Shown: positions 43,023 through 52,310, counted from the first letter of the stretch. The stretch is 64,000 nucleotides of DNA from Demetria terragena DSM 11295 (GCF_000376825.1 NZ_AQXW01000004.1:1674001-1738000), one strand, 5' to 3'. Numbers and translations are program-made. The notes: generated by a model from the sequence alone, not told the origin.

Positions 43023-43104
43023 GAGTCGACCCTAACCCGGACGGCCCTGCGTTCGTGAGAGAGTCGCTGATCCCTGTGGGGTCTCAGACCACCCGACCCG
43101 GAAC

Positions 43105-43164
43105 TAACCGAGTTAGGTGCCCTTGACCAGGAAACTTCCTGGTCAAGGGCACCTAACTCGGTTA
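43105..43164. repeat. 29-bp perfect palindrome (almost no loop)
   Basis: The arms at 43105-43133 and 43136-43164 are perfectly complementary over 29 bases, separated by only two bases. It lies between the nitrilase gene end and nfeD promoter. There is no T run. A palindrome of this length and perfection is unusual for a simple terminator; a REP-like element, a recombination footprint or a strong RNA hairpin are alternatives. Confidence 0.9.
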
Positions 43165-43183
43165 TGTCAGTTGGGACGCGGCG

Positions 43184-43975
43184 CTAGAGCCGACGGTCGT
43201 CCAGCACGGGGAAAGTCTCCCGCGCAGTGGCGACCAGGTCGTCAGCCACCTCGACGGACAGGATTTCCTCGTCGGAGCCGGCCTCAGCGAGCACTTCGCC
43301 CAGCGGCCCCACCACCGCACTGTGGCCACCCATTTCGGCGCGCGCGTGGGTGCCAGCCGTATTGCAGGCCACAACGAGGCACTGGTTCTCCATGGCCCGC
43401 GCGCGCAGCAGCACTCGCCAGTGTTCAACGCGCGCCATCGGCCACGCGGCCGGGATGACGAATGCTGTTGCGTCGGAGTCGAGTTGGGCTCGGTAGAGCT
43501 CTGGGAAGCGCAGGTCGTAGCAGGTGGACAAGCCAGCCTTCATGCCATTGGGCAGATCGACGAAGCGCAGGTCTTCGCCCGCTTCCATGAGCGCGGGTTC
43601 GCCTGCGGCAAAACCGAATCGATGGATCTTGCGGTACGTCTCAAGCAGTTTTCCGTCCGCCCCCAGCACGAGCGAGGTGTTCCAGAGTTCCTTGCCCTCA
43701 GGTCCGGTCTCTCCTGGGCGTTCCACGATGGAGCCCGCGTGGACCATCGCGCCGATGTCCCGCGCAGCGGCCGCGATCGCTGCTCGCACGGAGCCCTCGA
43801 CCGACTCGGACTTTTCGTCCCAGGCGCGGTAGTCGAATCCACCCATCGGCCACAGCTCAGGCAGCACGACCAGATCGTGCCCGGCTTGCGCTCGTACCAA
43901 CTCCGCCACGCGCTCGGTGCGTTCGGGTACGGACTCGGTGTCGTCGTACCCGAGTTGGATCACTGCGATCTTCAT
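43184..43975 (-). CDS. Carbon-nitrogen hydrolase (nitrilase superfamily)
   Basis: The 263-residue enzyme has the Glu-Lys-Cys triad: Glu in VVLPELWPMGG (residues 36-46), Lys in YRKIHRFGF, and Cys in STCYDLRFPELYR. It belongs to the nitrilase superfamily branch including omega-amidase (Nit2) and related amidases that remove amide groups from small metabolites. It starts with a four-base overlap (ATGA) with the CopD-CtaG gene and is therefore likely co-transcribed with it. Confidence 0.87.
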   Translation of the reverse strand: MKIAVIQLGYDDTESVPERTERVAELVRAQAGHDLVVLPELWPMGGFDYRAWDEKSESVEGSVRAAIAAAARDIGAMVHAGSIVERPGETGPEGKELWNTSLVLGADGKLLETYRKIHRFGFAAGEPALMEAGEDLRFVDLPNGMKAGLSTCYDLRFPELYRAQLDSDATAFVIPAAWPMARVEHWRVLLRARAMENQCLVVACNTAGTHARAEMGGHSAVVGPLGEVLAEAGSDEEILSVEVADDLVATARETFPVLDDRRL

Positions 43976-46062
43976 GATTCCTCCGGGGGTCTCGACAGGC
44001 TCGACCGGCGTTGGTCCTCGCTCGACCGGGGTTGGTCATCGCTCGGGGGGCGGGCGCCGGATCGCTCGGCGAGATAGGCGTTGTAGGCCGCCAGCTCGGC
44101 GTCGCCATCGCGGTCCGCCTGACGGCCCTGCCTGCGCGCTTCTGCCGTATCGGATCGCAACCAGTCTGCCGTCACCAGAATCGCCAACACGAGCGTCGGG
44201 ATCTCACCAGTGGCCCACGCGATCGAGCCGGCAAGTTGCTGGTCCTCCAACGGGTTTGGCACCCACGGCAGTTGGAGCGCGCTGAAGAACTCCGGCGCGA
44301 GCAGGGTGGTACCGCTCATGAGAGCCACCCCGAAGAAGGCGTGTGCAGCCAACGTCACCAACAACACCAGGAGACGCAGCGGCGCCGGCCACTTGGGTGG
44401 GCCCGGGTCCCGGCCAATGAGTGACCAGACGAACAAATAGCCGGTCAGCAGGAAGTGGAAGGTCATCAGGATGTGGCCGGTATGCGTCTCCAATGCCATC
44501 CCAAAGGCGGGCGAGTAGTAGAAGACGATGAGGCTCAGGAAGAACACGAGGGCGGCGACCACCGGGTTGGCGAGCACCCGAACTACCGAGGAATGCACGG
44601 TCGCCAAGACCAACTCGCGTGGCCCGAGAGTGGCGTCCTTGCGCTTCGGGAGGGCGCGCAACGCCAGGGTGACCGGCGCAGCCAACACCAGCAGCAACGG
44701 GATGGTCATGGCGATCGACATGTGCTCGATCATGTGGATGGAGAACATGACTCGGCCATAGATGCCGAAGCCGCTATCGATCATGTAGGCGAACAGCGCC
44801 CAGCCGCTCACCCAGGCAATCGTGCGGCCGATTGGCCAGGAGTCACCTCGTGCGCGCAGCCGCCAGACCCACGCGAGGTAGACACCGATAGCGAGGACCG
44901 CAATGGTGGTGAACAACCACTCCGTACGCCACATCGTGAAGAGGCGAGACACGGTGAAGTCCGGCGGCATCCAGTAGCCAGTCCGATCAAAGACCGGGTC
45001 GCTCTCCACGATCTTTTCCGGAACAGGTGGCGCCGATCGAGTGAGCGCGGTGGCCAGACCGACCGCGAAACCCATGACCGCCACTTCCACGGCTGCCAGC
45101 CGCACGAAGAGTCTTCGCGGCGGCTCAGCCGAGGGGTCTGCCTCCAGTGTGCGGACAACTCGCTCGCGCTGGAGATAGCCGAACATGCCGAGCACGATGA
45201 GCGCCACGGTCTTGCCCATGATGAGGACGCCGTATCGCGTCGTCAGTCCACCCCAACCACCGAGGCGGACCGCGGCATTCAGCAACCCGGATCCGGCCAC
45301 GAGGACAAAGCACCAGAGCGCCACGGTGGAGTAGCGCTGCACGGTGACGCCAGCACGCTTGCCCAGCCTCGGCCAGAGCAGCAACAGTCCCAGCAATCCC
45401 CCGACCCAGATCGTGGACCCCATGAGGTGCGCCGCCAGCGAGTTCACGCCTGTGTCGTGATCGGCCGCGCCCGCGGAGTGCCCCACGAGCGCCAGCGGGA
45501 ACATCGCGAAGACCCCGACAAAAAACAGCGCCGCCTGCGCATTGCGTCCACGCTCGACGGTGAGGACCAATGACATGGCGAGCGCCAGGAACGCGACGAT
45601 GCCCGGCGCGCGCAGGGTCTCCAACTGCCAGGTATTGGTCCACCAGTCGCTAAAGAAACCCGGCCCGCCGACGCTGGTCCCCGCTACATCGGCGTACGCG
45701 AGCACTCCGCCAAGCAGGCCGGACAGTCCCCATACCGCCGCGGCGGGTGCCGCCAGGCGCGCGGTGAAGGCGCGGCGGGCGGTCGTACGGCCCTCGGGCA
45801 CGATGAGGCCACCCAAGAGAAGTAGACCGATAGTCAGCGCCGCACTCAGGTCGAAAACCACCCGCAGCAACGGGATTCCCCATCGAACCGTCGGCCCGGC
45901 CTCCGATAGTGCGATCGGGTCCGTGGCGCCTGTGAAGATCGCCGCACTGGCGCTCGTCAGCAGACCGATCAGCACGACCAGACCCGCATAGACGACAGTC
46001 TCATCACGTGCAGTCGGGGCGCCTCGGCGTGATGTCGATGGTGCAGAACGGGGCGTGGTCAC
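43972..46062 (-). CDS. CopD-CtaG fusion: copper/cytochrome c oxidase assembly protein
   Basis: The 696-residue membrane protein has an N-terminal CopD-like domain with about eight TM helices (GHSAGAADHDTGVNSLAAHLMGSTIWVGGL contains the family His and is typical of CopD). A C-terminal CtaG/caa3 domain follows (FSIHMIEHMSIAMTIPLLLVLAAPVTLALRALP, THTGHILMTFHFLLTGYLFVWSL), which helps deliver copper to the oxidase. The first residues from ATG 46215 look non-homologous; GTG 46062 (TTPRSAPS) is more likely. The C-terminus (about 25 residues, SSDDQPRSS-type) is encoded by the dispersed GTCGAG repeat. Confidence 0.85.
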   Translation of the reverse strand: MTTPRSAPSTSRRGAPTARDETVVYAGLVVLIGLLTSASAAIFTGATDPIALSEAGPTVRWGIPLLRVVFDLSAALTIGLLLLGGLIVPEGRTTARRAFTARLAAPAAAVWGLSGLLGGVLAYADVAGTSVGGPGFFSDWWTNTWQLETLRAPGIVAFLALAMSLVLTVERGRNAQAALFFVGVFAMFPLALVGHSAGAADHDTGVNSLAAHLMGSTIWVGGLLGLLLLWPRLGKRAGVTVQRYSTVALWCFVLVAGSGLLNAAVRLGGWGGLTTRYGVLIMGKTVALIVLGMFGYLQRERVVRTLEADPSAEPPRRLFVRLAAVEVAVMGFAVGLATALTRSAPPVPEKIVESDPVFDRTGYWMPPDFTVSRLFTMWRTEWLFTTIAVLAIGVYLAWVWRLRARGDSWPIGRTIAWVSGWALFAYMIDSGFGIYGRVMFSIHMIEHMSIAMTIPLLLVLAAPVTLALRALPKRKDATLGPRELVLATVHSSVVRVLANPVVAALVFFLSLIVFYYSPAFGMALETHTGHILMTFHFLLTGYLFVWSLIGRDPGPPKWPAPLRLLVLLVTLAAHAFFGVALMSGTTLLAPEFFSALQLPWVPNPLEDQQLAGSIAWATGEIPTLVLAILVTADWLRSDTAEARRQGRQADRDGDAELAAYNAYLAERSGARPPSDDQPRSSEDQRRSSLSRPPEES
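43981..44047. repeat. Dispersed GTCGAG repeat inside the CopD-CtaG 3' end
   Basis: GGTCTCGACAGGCTCGACC and GGCGTTGGTCCTCGCTCGACC units in tandem with variation. This is the same repeat class as in 22296-22395 and 58258-58796, here translated as the last residues of the CopD-CtaG protein in a Ser/Arg-rich frame. Confidence 0.7.
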
Positions 46063-46144
46063 ACGGGCAGCGTAGAGACCCGACCTGGACGATCCCTCCC
46101 TTGGCACTCGGTCCGATTTGCCGAATGACCAACCTGGGGTAGAT

Positions 46145-46165
46145 AGTTGCATGATACAAGCAACT
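46145..46165. promoter_or_regulatory. MarR-type operator
   Basis: AGTTGC (46145-46150) and GCAACT (46160-46165) make an inverted repeat around ATGATACAA, of the form seen for MarR regulators. It lies 14 bases before the GTG of the MarR gene and next to GAAGGAG, and would let the repressor control itself, the MFS gene and possibly the divergent CopD-CtaG gene. Confidence 0.7.
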
Positions 46166-46178
46166 GAAGGAGTCGTAC

Positions 46179-46649
46179 GTGCCCGTTGACGCTGACCGCG
46201 CTGATGCCCTCGCACACCGCGTCATCAGGATCATCAAGACGATGCGTTCCCTACGGCAGCATCTGCCCAAACCCGCCGTCGGTGTCGATCACGCGACCTA
46301 TCCCGCACTGTTTGTCTTGAGCAACGGGCCGGCGCGCACCTCTGCCCTCGCCGAAGCGATTGACTCCGACATCAGCACCGTGAGCCGCCAGGTCGGACAG
46401 TTGCTCGACAGCGGCCTCGCGAGTCGCGCATCCGATCCAGACGATGGGCGGGCACACCTGGTGCACATCACCGACGCCGGTCGAGCTGCCGTCGAGCTCG
46501 TCCGGACCCAGCGCGCCGAGTGGTTCCGGGACCGCCTCCAGGATTGGTCACCCGCCGAAGTCGACGACCTCACCCGCGCGTTGGAGCGTTTCCATCACGC
46601 TCTGCTCGAACACACACCAGCCAGCACCACCGCGAAGGACTCCGCGTGA
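46179..46649 (+). CDS. MarR-family transcriptional regulator
   Basis: A 156-residue MarR protein: TYPALFVLSNGPARTSALAEAIDSDISTVSRQVGQLLDSGLASRASDPDDGRAHLVHITDAG is the winged helix with the DxRxxxxxLT-type wing. It works as a dimer and usually loses DNA-binding when bound to a drug or phenolic ligand. GTG 46179 has GAAGGAG upstream. It overlaps the following MFS gene by four bases (GTGA), the normal arrangement for a repressor-pump pair. Confidence 0.88.
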   Translation: MPVDADRADALAHRVIRIIKTMRSLRQHLPKPAVGVDHATYPALFVLSNGPARTSALAEAIDSDISTVSRQVGQLLDSGLASRASDPDDGRAHLVHITDAGRAAVELVRTQRAEWFRDRLQDWSPAEVDDLTRALERFHHALLEHTPASTTAKDSA

Positions 46650-48331
46650 CCGACACAACTACCTCTAGCGAATTCACGCACCGCCAGATCATGACGATTC
46701 TCGGCGGCCTCATGATGGGGATGTTTCTTGCGTCGCTCGATCAAACGATCGTCAGCACCTCGATCCGCACCATCGCTGATGACCTGCACGGGCTCGATGC
46801 CCAAGCGTGGGTGACCACGGCGTACCTGATCACCTCGACGATCACGACCCCTCTCTACGGCAAACTCGGCGACCTGTACGGCCGCAAAAAGCTCTTCATC
46901 TTTGCCATCACCGTCTTCGTCTTCGGCTCCTTGCTGTGCTCGTTGGCCACGTCGATGTACGGGCTCGCTGGCTTCCGCGCCATCCAAGGCATCGGCGCCG
47001 GCGGCCTGATGTCGTTGGCACTAGCCATCATTGGCGACATCGTGCCGCCCCGTGAGCGGGCCAAATATCAGGGCTACTTTCTCGCGGTATTCGGGACGTC
47101 CAGCGTTTTGGGACCGGTCATCGGCGGATTCTTCGCCGGGCACGAAACGATCCTTGGCCTCACCGGATGGCGCTGGGTGTTCCTGGTCAACGTGCCGATC
47201 GGCCTGGCCGCGCTGTTCGTCGTGAGCCGGACGCTGCACCTGCCGCACCAGCGCCAAGAACGCCGCGTCGACTGGTGGGGGGCCAGCGCACTCGTCTTGG
47301 GCCTCGTTCCGCTTCTCACCGTCGCCGAACAAGGTCGCGAATGGGGTTGGGGATCGGCCATCTCCATCAGCTTCATGGTTGTCGGTGTGCTCGGCATCGT
47401 GTTGTTCATCTGGTCGGCTCGACGCATGGGAGACGACTCCCTGATCCCGTTGCGCATCTTCCGCGACCGCGTGATCTCGGTGACGATCGGCGCCTCAGTC
47501 ATCGTCGGCATGGCCATGTTCGGCGGGATGATGACCCTGCCGCTCTATATGCAGATCGTGCACAACGCCACTCCAATGGCGTCGGGGCTGATGATGTTGC
47601 CGCTGGTCGGCGGCATGATGGTCGCTTCCATCGTGACCGGCCAACTGATCTCGCGTACGGGCGTGATTCGTCCGTTCCCGATCATCGGGTCGGCTCTTCT
47701 GGTGATCGGCCTCTTCCTGCTGTCCACCATTTCGGCAGACACGCAGTTGTCGGTCGTGATGGCGATGATGGTCGTGGTGGGAATTGGACTCGGCAACTGT
47801 ATGCAGCCGCTCACGTTGATTGTGCAGAACGCTGTGTCGCCCCGCGAGATCGGCATGGCCACCGCAAGCGCGACCTTCTTCCGCCAGATGGGTGGCACGC
47901 TCGGCGTCGCGGTGTTCTTGTCCTTGCTGTTCAGTACGGTGGCCGATCACATTGCCAGCGCACTCAAGGCGGCCGCTGCGACACCCGAGTTCGGGCGCGC
48001 TATCGCCGGCGCCTTGCGCGACCCGCAACTCCAACAGGACCCCGAGGCGTACTCCGTCGTCAAGGGCCTCGCCGACCCCAGCCAGGGTGCGGGCGCGTTG
48101 GAACAGGTGCAAACCGACTCCTCCGTGCTCAGCAGACTTCCCGACGCGGTCGCCCACCCCTTCCAACAGGGCTTCGCCGAATCCATCTCTCAGGTCTTCT
48201 TCATCGCCGGCTGCGTCGCAGTCATCGCGGTCGTGGTGTTGCTGTTCCTTCCCAAGGTCGAGTTGCGTACGCAATCGGCGATGAGCGCCCGTGCCGATGC
48301 GGACGCTGCCGACGCCCTGTCCACGCCCTGA
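46646..48331 (+). CDS. MFS multidrug efflux transporter, DHA2 (14-TM) family
   Basis: This 561-residue protein has 14 TM helices in the EmrB/QacA layout: LASLDQTIVSTSIRTIADDL (motif D1), GKLGDLYGRKKLF (motif A), LAVFGTSSVLGPVIGGFF (motif C), and GWRWVFLVNVPIG. An extended C-terminal loop (about 425-490, rich in Asp and Gln) separates the last two helices. It exports drugs or toxic metabolites. GTG 46646 overlaps the MarR stop, and control by that repressor is expected. Confidence 0.9.
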   Translation: MTDTTTSSEFTHRQIMTILGGLMMGMFLASLDQTIVSTSIRTIADDLHGLDAQAWVTTAYLITSTITTPLYGKLGDLYGRKKLFIFAITVFVFGSLLCSLATSMYGLAGFRAIQGIGAGGLMSLALAIIGDIVPPRERAKYQGYFLAVFGTSSVLGPVIGGFFAGHETILGLTGWRWVFLVNVPIGLAALFVVSRTLHLPHQRQERRVDWWGASALVLGLVPLLTVAEQGREWGWGSAISISFMVVGVLGIVLFIWSARRMGDDSLIPLRIFRDRVISVTIGASVIVGMAMFGGMMTLPLYMQIVHNATPMASGLMMLPLVGGMMVASIVTGQLISRTGVIRPFPIIGSALLVIGLFLLSTISADTQLSVVMAMMVVVGIGLGNCMQPLTLIVQNAVSPREIGMATASATFFRQMGGTLGVAVFLSLLFSTVADHIASALKAAAATPEFGRAIAGALRDPQLQQDPEAYSVVKGLADPSQGAGALEQVQTDSSVLSRLPDAVAHPFQQGFAESISQVFFIAGCVAVIAVVVLLFLPKVELRTQSAMSARADADAADALSTP

Positions 48332-48374
48332 GCCAGAGCGGGCCAGTGTCAGGGGTCGGTCGTAGGTTCTGCGC

Positions 48375-48752
48375 ATGGGAACTGACCATCACGCGACCGT
48401 CCGCCGCCACTGGGAGACCTGCGAGGCTCGCGACTGGGAGGGCCTCGGTGACACCGTGAGTGCCGATGTCGTCTACGAGATGCCACAGACTCGGGAGCGA
48501 CTACGCGGCCGCGAGGCATACGTCCGGTTCAATCGGGAGTACCCCGGCGACTGGCACCTGAACATCACCCGAGTGGTCGCCGACGCCGAGGGGGCCGTGT
48601 CCTGGGCCAACGTCACCGTCGGTGAGGAGCACCTGACCGGGATCGCGTTCTTCACCTTCGACGACGAGGGACGCATCGCCACCGTGCAGGATTTCTGGCC
48701 GGAGCCGTACGACCCACCCGCCGGGCGAGCACAGCTCGCCGAGCGCGCCTAA
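48375..48752 (+). CDS. SnoaL/NTF2-like protein
   Basis: A 125-residue NTF2-fold protein (HHATVRRHWETCEARDWEGLGDTVSADVVYEMPQTRERLRGREAYVRFNREYPG), typical of the SnoaL-like group with many unknown members and a few isomerases and hydrolases. TAGGTT lies six bases before the ATG (48375), again the leaderless pattern. It stands alone after the efflux operon; no functional assignment is possible. Confidence 0.78.
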   Translation: MGTDHHATVRRHWETCEARDWEGLGDTVSADVVYEMPQTRERLRGREAYVRFNREYPGDWHLNITRVVADAEGAVSWANVTVGEEHLTGIAFFTFDDEGRIATVQDFWPEPYDPPAGRAQLAERA

Positions 48753-48788
48753 GGGGCGGGCAGTACCGGTCCGATCGAACCGGCCGCA

Positions 48789-49691
48789 CTATTCGGGCAA
48801 CCGCCCATCGGCCCACGCGTAGGACGTCTGTGTTCCGTGTCGGGTGACCGAGGCCGCGGCGTACTCGTTGCTCGCCCGGATGGCCGACTCGACGTCTCGT
48901 GAACCTACCCAGCTCGTGCTGAAGCACCCAATGAACGCGTCCCCGGCTCCGGTTGTGTCGATGGGCCGGACCTGCGTCGCCTCGATCAGCGTCTCGCCAT
49001 CGGCACGGGCCCACAGCGCTCCACGCTCCCCAAGCGTCACCACGACGTTGCTGATCCCGGCCGCGAGCAAGACCTGCGTCGCCTTCGTGACGTCGTCCAG
49101 GCTCGCGACCGGCATCCCGGTCAGCAGCTCCAGCTCGGTCTCGTTCGGGACCAGGAAACTCACGTCCCGAATGCGATCGAGGTCAAGGGCGGGCGAGGCG
49201 GGGGCGGGGTTGAGGAGCACCGGGATGTTCAGCTCGTTCCCGAGCGCAACCGCGGCATACACCGTCTCCAAGGGGATCTCCAGCTGGAGAACAATCAGCT
49301 CGCAGCGCGCGATGTCTTCCCTCGCCCGTTCGACGTCATCGGGGGTCAGCAGGGCGTTGGCGCCCTTCACGATGATGATCGAGTTGCGGGAGTCGGGGTC
49401 CACAAAGATCGGTGCGACACCGGAGGTCGCGTCGGTGCGCAGGACGTGCTTGGTGCTGATGCCGTTGTCTTCAAAGTTCTGCAGCGTGGAGTCGGCGAAG
49501 ATGTCGTTGCCGACCCGCGAGACCATCACAACCTCGGCGCCGAGTCGCGAGGCCACGACAGCCTGGTTGGCGCCCTTGCCGCCGCATCCCATCCGAAAGT
49601 CGGGTGCCTCGATGGTCTCGCCCTCGGCGGGCATCCGGTGGGTGTAGGAGATCAGGTCGACCATGTTCGACCCGATGACAGCAATGGTCAT
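48789..49691 (-). CDS. Ribokinase-like PfkB-family sugar kinase
   Basis: A 300-residue PfkB kinase: an N-terminal GCGGKGANQAVVASRLG sugar-binding motif, an NPAPASPALDLDRI middle, and the DTTGAGDAFIGCFSTSWV ATP-binding motif with the catalytic Asp in GAGDAF. This is the ribokinase branch that phosphorylates a sugar. It overlaps the DUF4432 gene start by four bases and lies in the operon with a FucP-like transporter and a SorC-type regulator, so it phosphorylates the sugar taken up by them. Confidence 0.85.
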   Translation of the reverse strand: MTIAVIGSNMVDLISYTHRMPAEGETIEAPDFRMGCGGKGANQAVVASRLGAEVVMVSRVGNDIFADSTLQNFEDNGISTKHVLRTDATSGVAPIFVDPDSRNSIIIVKGANALLTPDDVERAREDIARCELIVLQLEIPLETVYAAVALGNELNIPVLLNPAPASPALDLDRIRDVSFLVPNETELELLTGMPVASLDDVTKATQVLLAAGISNVVVTLGERGALWARADGETLIEATQVRPIDTTGAGDAFIGCFSTSWVGSRDVESAIRASNEYAAASVTRHGTQTSYAWADGRLPE

Positions 49692-50743
49692 GCGCTCGTC
49701 TCTGCTCTCTCCCCGGCAGCGACCAGTCCAGTGGTCACGCCGAAGTGTCTGCTCTCCCCCGCGGGAAGTTCGATCAGTGTCCCCGCCTTGTGGGCCGCGC
49801 GGTAGCCCTCCGGCCGGCTCGTGCCAGGAATGACGTATGCCGCTACCTGCTGGTCTGGGTTCGAGAGGATCCAGCGGGTCGCGACAGCGAACTCGGCCGA
49901 GTCGAACTCCGTCACGAACTCAAAATCTGAGCTGTTGGACATCGAGAAGCGAAGAGCCGAGCCAAGACCGGGCAGGTCGTCGGCGAAGTAGACGATCTCG
50001 GGGTCGAAGACCTCGGCGCCCACGAGGCTGTCCGGGTCGATCTCGCCGTCCCGGATCCGTTCGTTAATCGCCTCCCACTCCGGAGTGGGCGTGACGTGGG
50101 CGGGCACGGTGTCACGCAGGCCGAACGCACCCGGAGGCAGGTTCTGGCGCAACGTGGCTCCCGGGAGGAAGCGGGGGTTGAGATGACACATGTATTGCAA
50201 CGGCATCGGCGCATAGGTCGAAAGGTTGGTGACCTCGAGCTCGATCTCGAAGAGGGCTGATCCAGCACGCATCGTGACGGACGGGGTCGCGAGATAGTGA
50301 TGCCCAAAGCCCATCACGTACTCGCGCTGCGACCGGACCACCACCTTGTCCTCATCCAGGATCAACTGCGCGGAATCCATAGGAGCGCATGGAAATTCGC
50401 CGTGCAGGACGTGGTCGTCCTCGGGCGAGGGGCAACCCGCGGCCAAGAGCCCCGCGTGGAAGGCAAAGCAGCCGTACGTCCCCATGATGTGGTCGGTGTT
50501 CTGCGGCTCATCGAACATGCTTGCCATGCGGAGAGACTCGCCATCGAACTCGGCATCCCAGATCATCTGCCCGAGGTAGGGCAGGACTTCGACGTAACCC
50601 CGGGAGTTGTGGATGGTCAGGGACGCGACGCCGGTGGAGTAGCGGCGCGCCCGCACTGACCACTCAGAGCCCTCTGAGCTCTCGCACACCACTCGCTCGG
50701 CCGAACCGAAGAGATCCTCGGGAAGGTCAAGTGTGAACGCCAT
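49688..50743 (-). CDS. DUF4432 family protein (aldose-epimerase-like)
   Basis: This 351-residue protein has the beta-supersandwich of the galactose mutarotase fold. Clear features: SLTIHNSRGYVEVLPYLGQMIWDAEFDGESLRM, FCFAFHAG-like YGCFAFHAGLLAAGCPSPEDDHVLHGEFPCA, and a conserved YMCHLNPRFLPGATL. Members probably act as sugar epimerases or isomerases. I chose ATG 50743 since one base separates it from the transporter's stop; the open frame to 50827 lies inside the transporter gene. It shares the operon with the kinase and FucP-like transporter. Confidence 0.78.
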   Translation of the reverse strand: MAFTLDLPEDLFGSAERVVCESSEGSEWSVRARRYSTGVASLTIHNSRGYVEVLPYLGQMIWDAEFDGESLRMASMFDEPQNTDHIMGTYGCFAFHAGLLAAGCPSPEDDHVLHGEFPCAPMDSAQLILDEDKVVVRSQREYVMGFGHHYLATPSVTMRAGSALFEIELEVTNLSTYAPMPLQYMCHLNPRFLPGATLRQNLPPGAFGLRDTVPAHVTPTPEWEAINERIRDGEIDPDSLVGAEVFDPEIVYFADDLPGLGSALRFSMSNSSDFEFVTEFDSAEFAVATRWILSNPDQQVAAYVIPGTSRPEGYRAAHKAGTLIELPAGESRHFGVTTGLVAAGERAETSA

Positions 50744-50744
50744 C

Positions 50745-52145
50745 TCAGGCCGCCCCGTGTTCCTGCGCAACACCATCGCGTGCGCTGCGGCGATGCAGGA
50801 GCAGGAAGTAGCAAAAGATCGCGGCAAAGCAGAAGAAGTTCACGATGAAACTCACCCGCATCGAGCCGAGCGAGTCGGACACTAGCCCTTGAATTGCCGG
50901 GATGACGGCACCACCGATGATTGACATCACGATGATGGCGCCACCGGTCTCGGTGAAGCGCTTGTCTTCGATCATGTCGAGGTTGCGGGCAAAGATCGTG
51001 GGCCAGCCTGGCCCAAGCAGCGCAGAAGCGACGACCGCGGCATACACCGCAGTGAAGTTCGGAACCAGCACGATGTAGGTGATCGTCAGCATGCCGAGCA
51101 CCGAATAGCCCATCAACACCAGGTCTTCGTGAACCTTCGTCATCAGCACGTTGGCGATGAACTTGCCGACAAAGAAGGCGATGAACGCGGCAATGAGGTA
51201 GTTCGCCGCACCACGCTCGTTGAGTGAGTCATCCATGTCGAGGGCCAGCCGAATCGTGAACGACCACAACGCCGTCTGCATCCCGACATAGAGGAACTGG
51301 GTGACGATGCCCGCACCAAAGATCTTGTTGCGCAGCAGGTAGGCAAGAGTTTCACCAATCGACGCCTCTGCCTCTTTGGCGTCGTCGCGTAGTGGTTTCG
51401 CGTGGGGATATTGCGTGATTGCCACGAGGACGATCAGCACGAGCAACAACCCGAGAATGACCTTGTACGGGTCGAGGGTTCGGCCCAGCGCCTCGGAGGT
51501 GATGGCGACTCGCTCAGCCTCGGACCCCGCAGCCTCGATGCGTTTGTGCAGCGCGTCGCCGTCGGTGAAGACCAGGAACTTACCGAGCAACGCGCCGCCC
51601 AGAAAGCCGAAGGCGGTGAAGGTCTGGGAGATGTTCAGACGCAGGGTCGCCTGCCTGCGCGGCCCGATCATCGAGGAGTACGTGTTGGCGGACGTCTCCA
51701 AGAACGACAAACCGATGGCAATGGCAAAGAGCGATCCGAGGAACACCGAGTAGGTTGCGACGTGCGACGCCGGGAAGAACATCAAGCAGCCGAGCATGTA
51801 GACGCTCAGTCCGATCAGCAGGCCGAGCTTGTAACTGGTCCGACGGATGACCCGGCTGGCCGGGATAGCCACCACGAAGTAGCCGCCGTAGAACGCTGAT
51901 TGAACGAATGCCGAGGCGAAGTCCGAGAGGTCGAACACGGCCTTGAACTGCGTGATGAGGATGTCGTTCATCCCCGCGGCAAGTCCCCACATCGGGAAAA
52001 GCACTGACAGCAGGATGAATTGGAAGAGCGGCGTCCGATCGAGATAGCCGTCCTTCTGCTGAAGGGATGGATCCTTGATCAGTCCGGGTGAACTGTTCGG
52101 CAGCCCACGGTCGAGGTCGGCCGTCTGGGAAGTGCTCATCATCAT
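50745..52145 (-). CDS. FucP-like sugar:proton symporter (MFS)
   Basis: This 466-residue 12-TM MFS protein resembles L-fucose permease: FILLSVLFPMWGLAAGMNDILITQFKAVFDLSDFASAFVQSAFYGGYFVVAIPASRVIRRTSYKLGLL (helices 1-3), FLETSANTYSSMIGP, and GWPTIFARNLDMIEDKRFTETGGAIIVMSIIGGAVIPAIQG. It would take up a hexose or 6-deoxyhexose with a proton. The first gene of the sugar operon; three ATG codons in tandem (52145, 52142, 52139) make the start unsure. A palindromic operator lies upstream. Confidence 0.88.
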   Translation of the reverse strand: MMMSTSQTADLDRGLPNSSPGLIKDPSLQQKDGYLDRTPLFQFILLSVLFPMWGLAAGMNDILITQFKAVFDLSDFASAFVQSAFYGGYFVVAIPASRVIRRTSYKLGLLIGLSVYMLGCLMFFPASHVATYSVFLGSLFAIAIGLSFLETSANTYSSMIGPRRQATLRLNISQTFTAFGFLGGALLGKFLVFTDGDALHKRIEAAGSEAERVAITSEALGRTLDPYKVILGLLLVLIVLVAITQYPHAKPLRDDAKEAEASIGETLAYLLRNKIFGAGIVTQFLYVGMQTALWSFTIRLALDMDDSLNERGAANYLIAAFIAFFVGKFIANVLMTKVHEDLVLMGYSVLGMLTITYIVLVPNFTAVYAAVVASALLGPGWPTIFARNLDMIEDKRFTETGGAIIVMSIIGGAVIPAIQGLVSDSLGSMRVSFIVNFFCFAAIFCYFLLLHRRSARDGVAQEHGAA

Positions 52146-52280
52146 CTACTTTCTGAACGCGCAAAGCCTGTGGGACGGGGCGCTTGTGGCTCCGCACGTC
52201 GGTCGACGACATCGTCACGACCGTCCTCGGCTTGGACAATTCAGTGAAAGGCCCAAAGGGCTGGCCAGACAATGGCTGTG

Positions 52281-52296
52281 TGGCACATATGTGCCA
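52281..52296. promoter_or_regulatory. Operator for the sugar operon
   Basis: TGGCACATATGTGCCA is a perfect 16-bp palindrome located about 135 bases before the start of the FucP-like gene, and 15 bases beyond the end of the regulator gene. It is the best candidate for the site of the SorC/DeoR-type regulator encoded just upstream. Confidence 0.65.
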
Positions 52297-52310
52297 AGTT
52301 GTGTCTCAGA

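Noticed and set aside
44455-45573. A 372-codon plus-strand open frame opposite the CopD-CtaG gene.
   Set aside because: Its composition (His, Gln, Glu, Arg-rich, no hydrophobic core) is that of an antisense frame of a GC-rich membrane protein gene.
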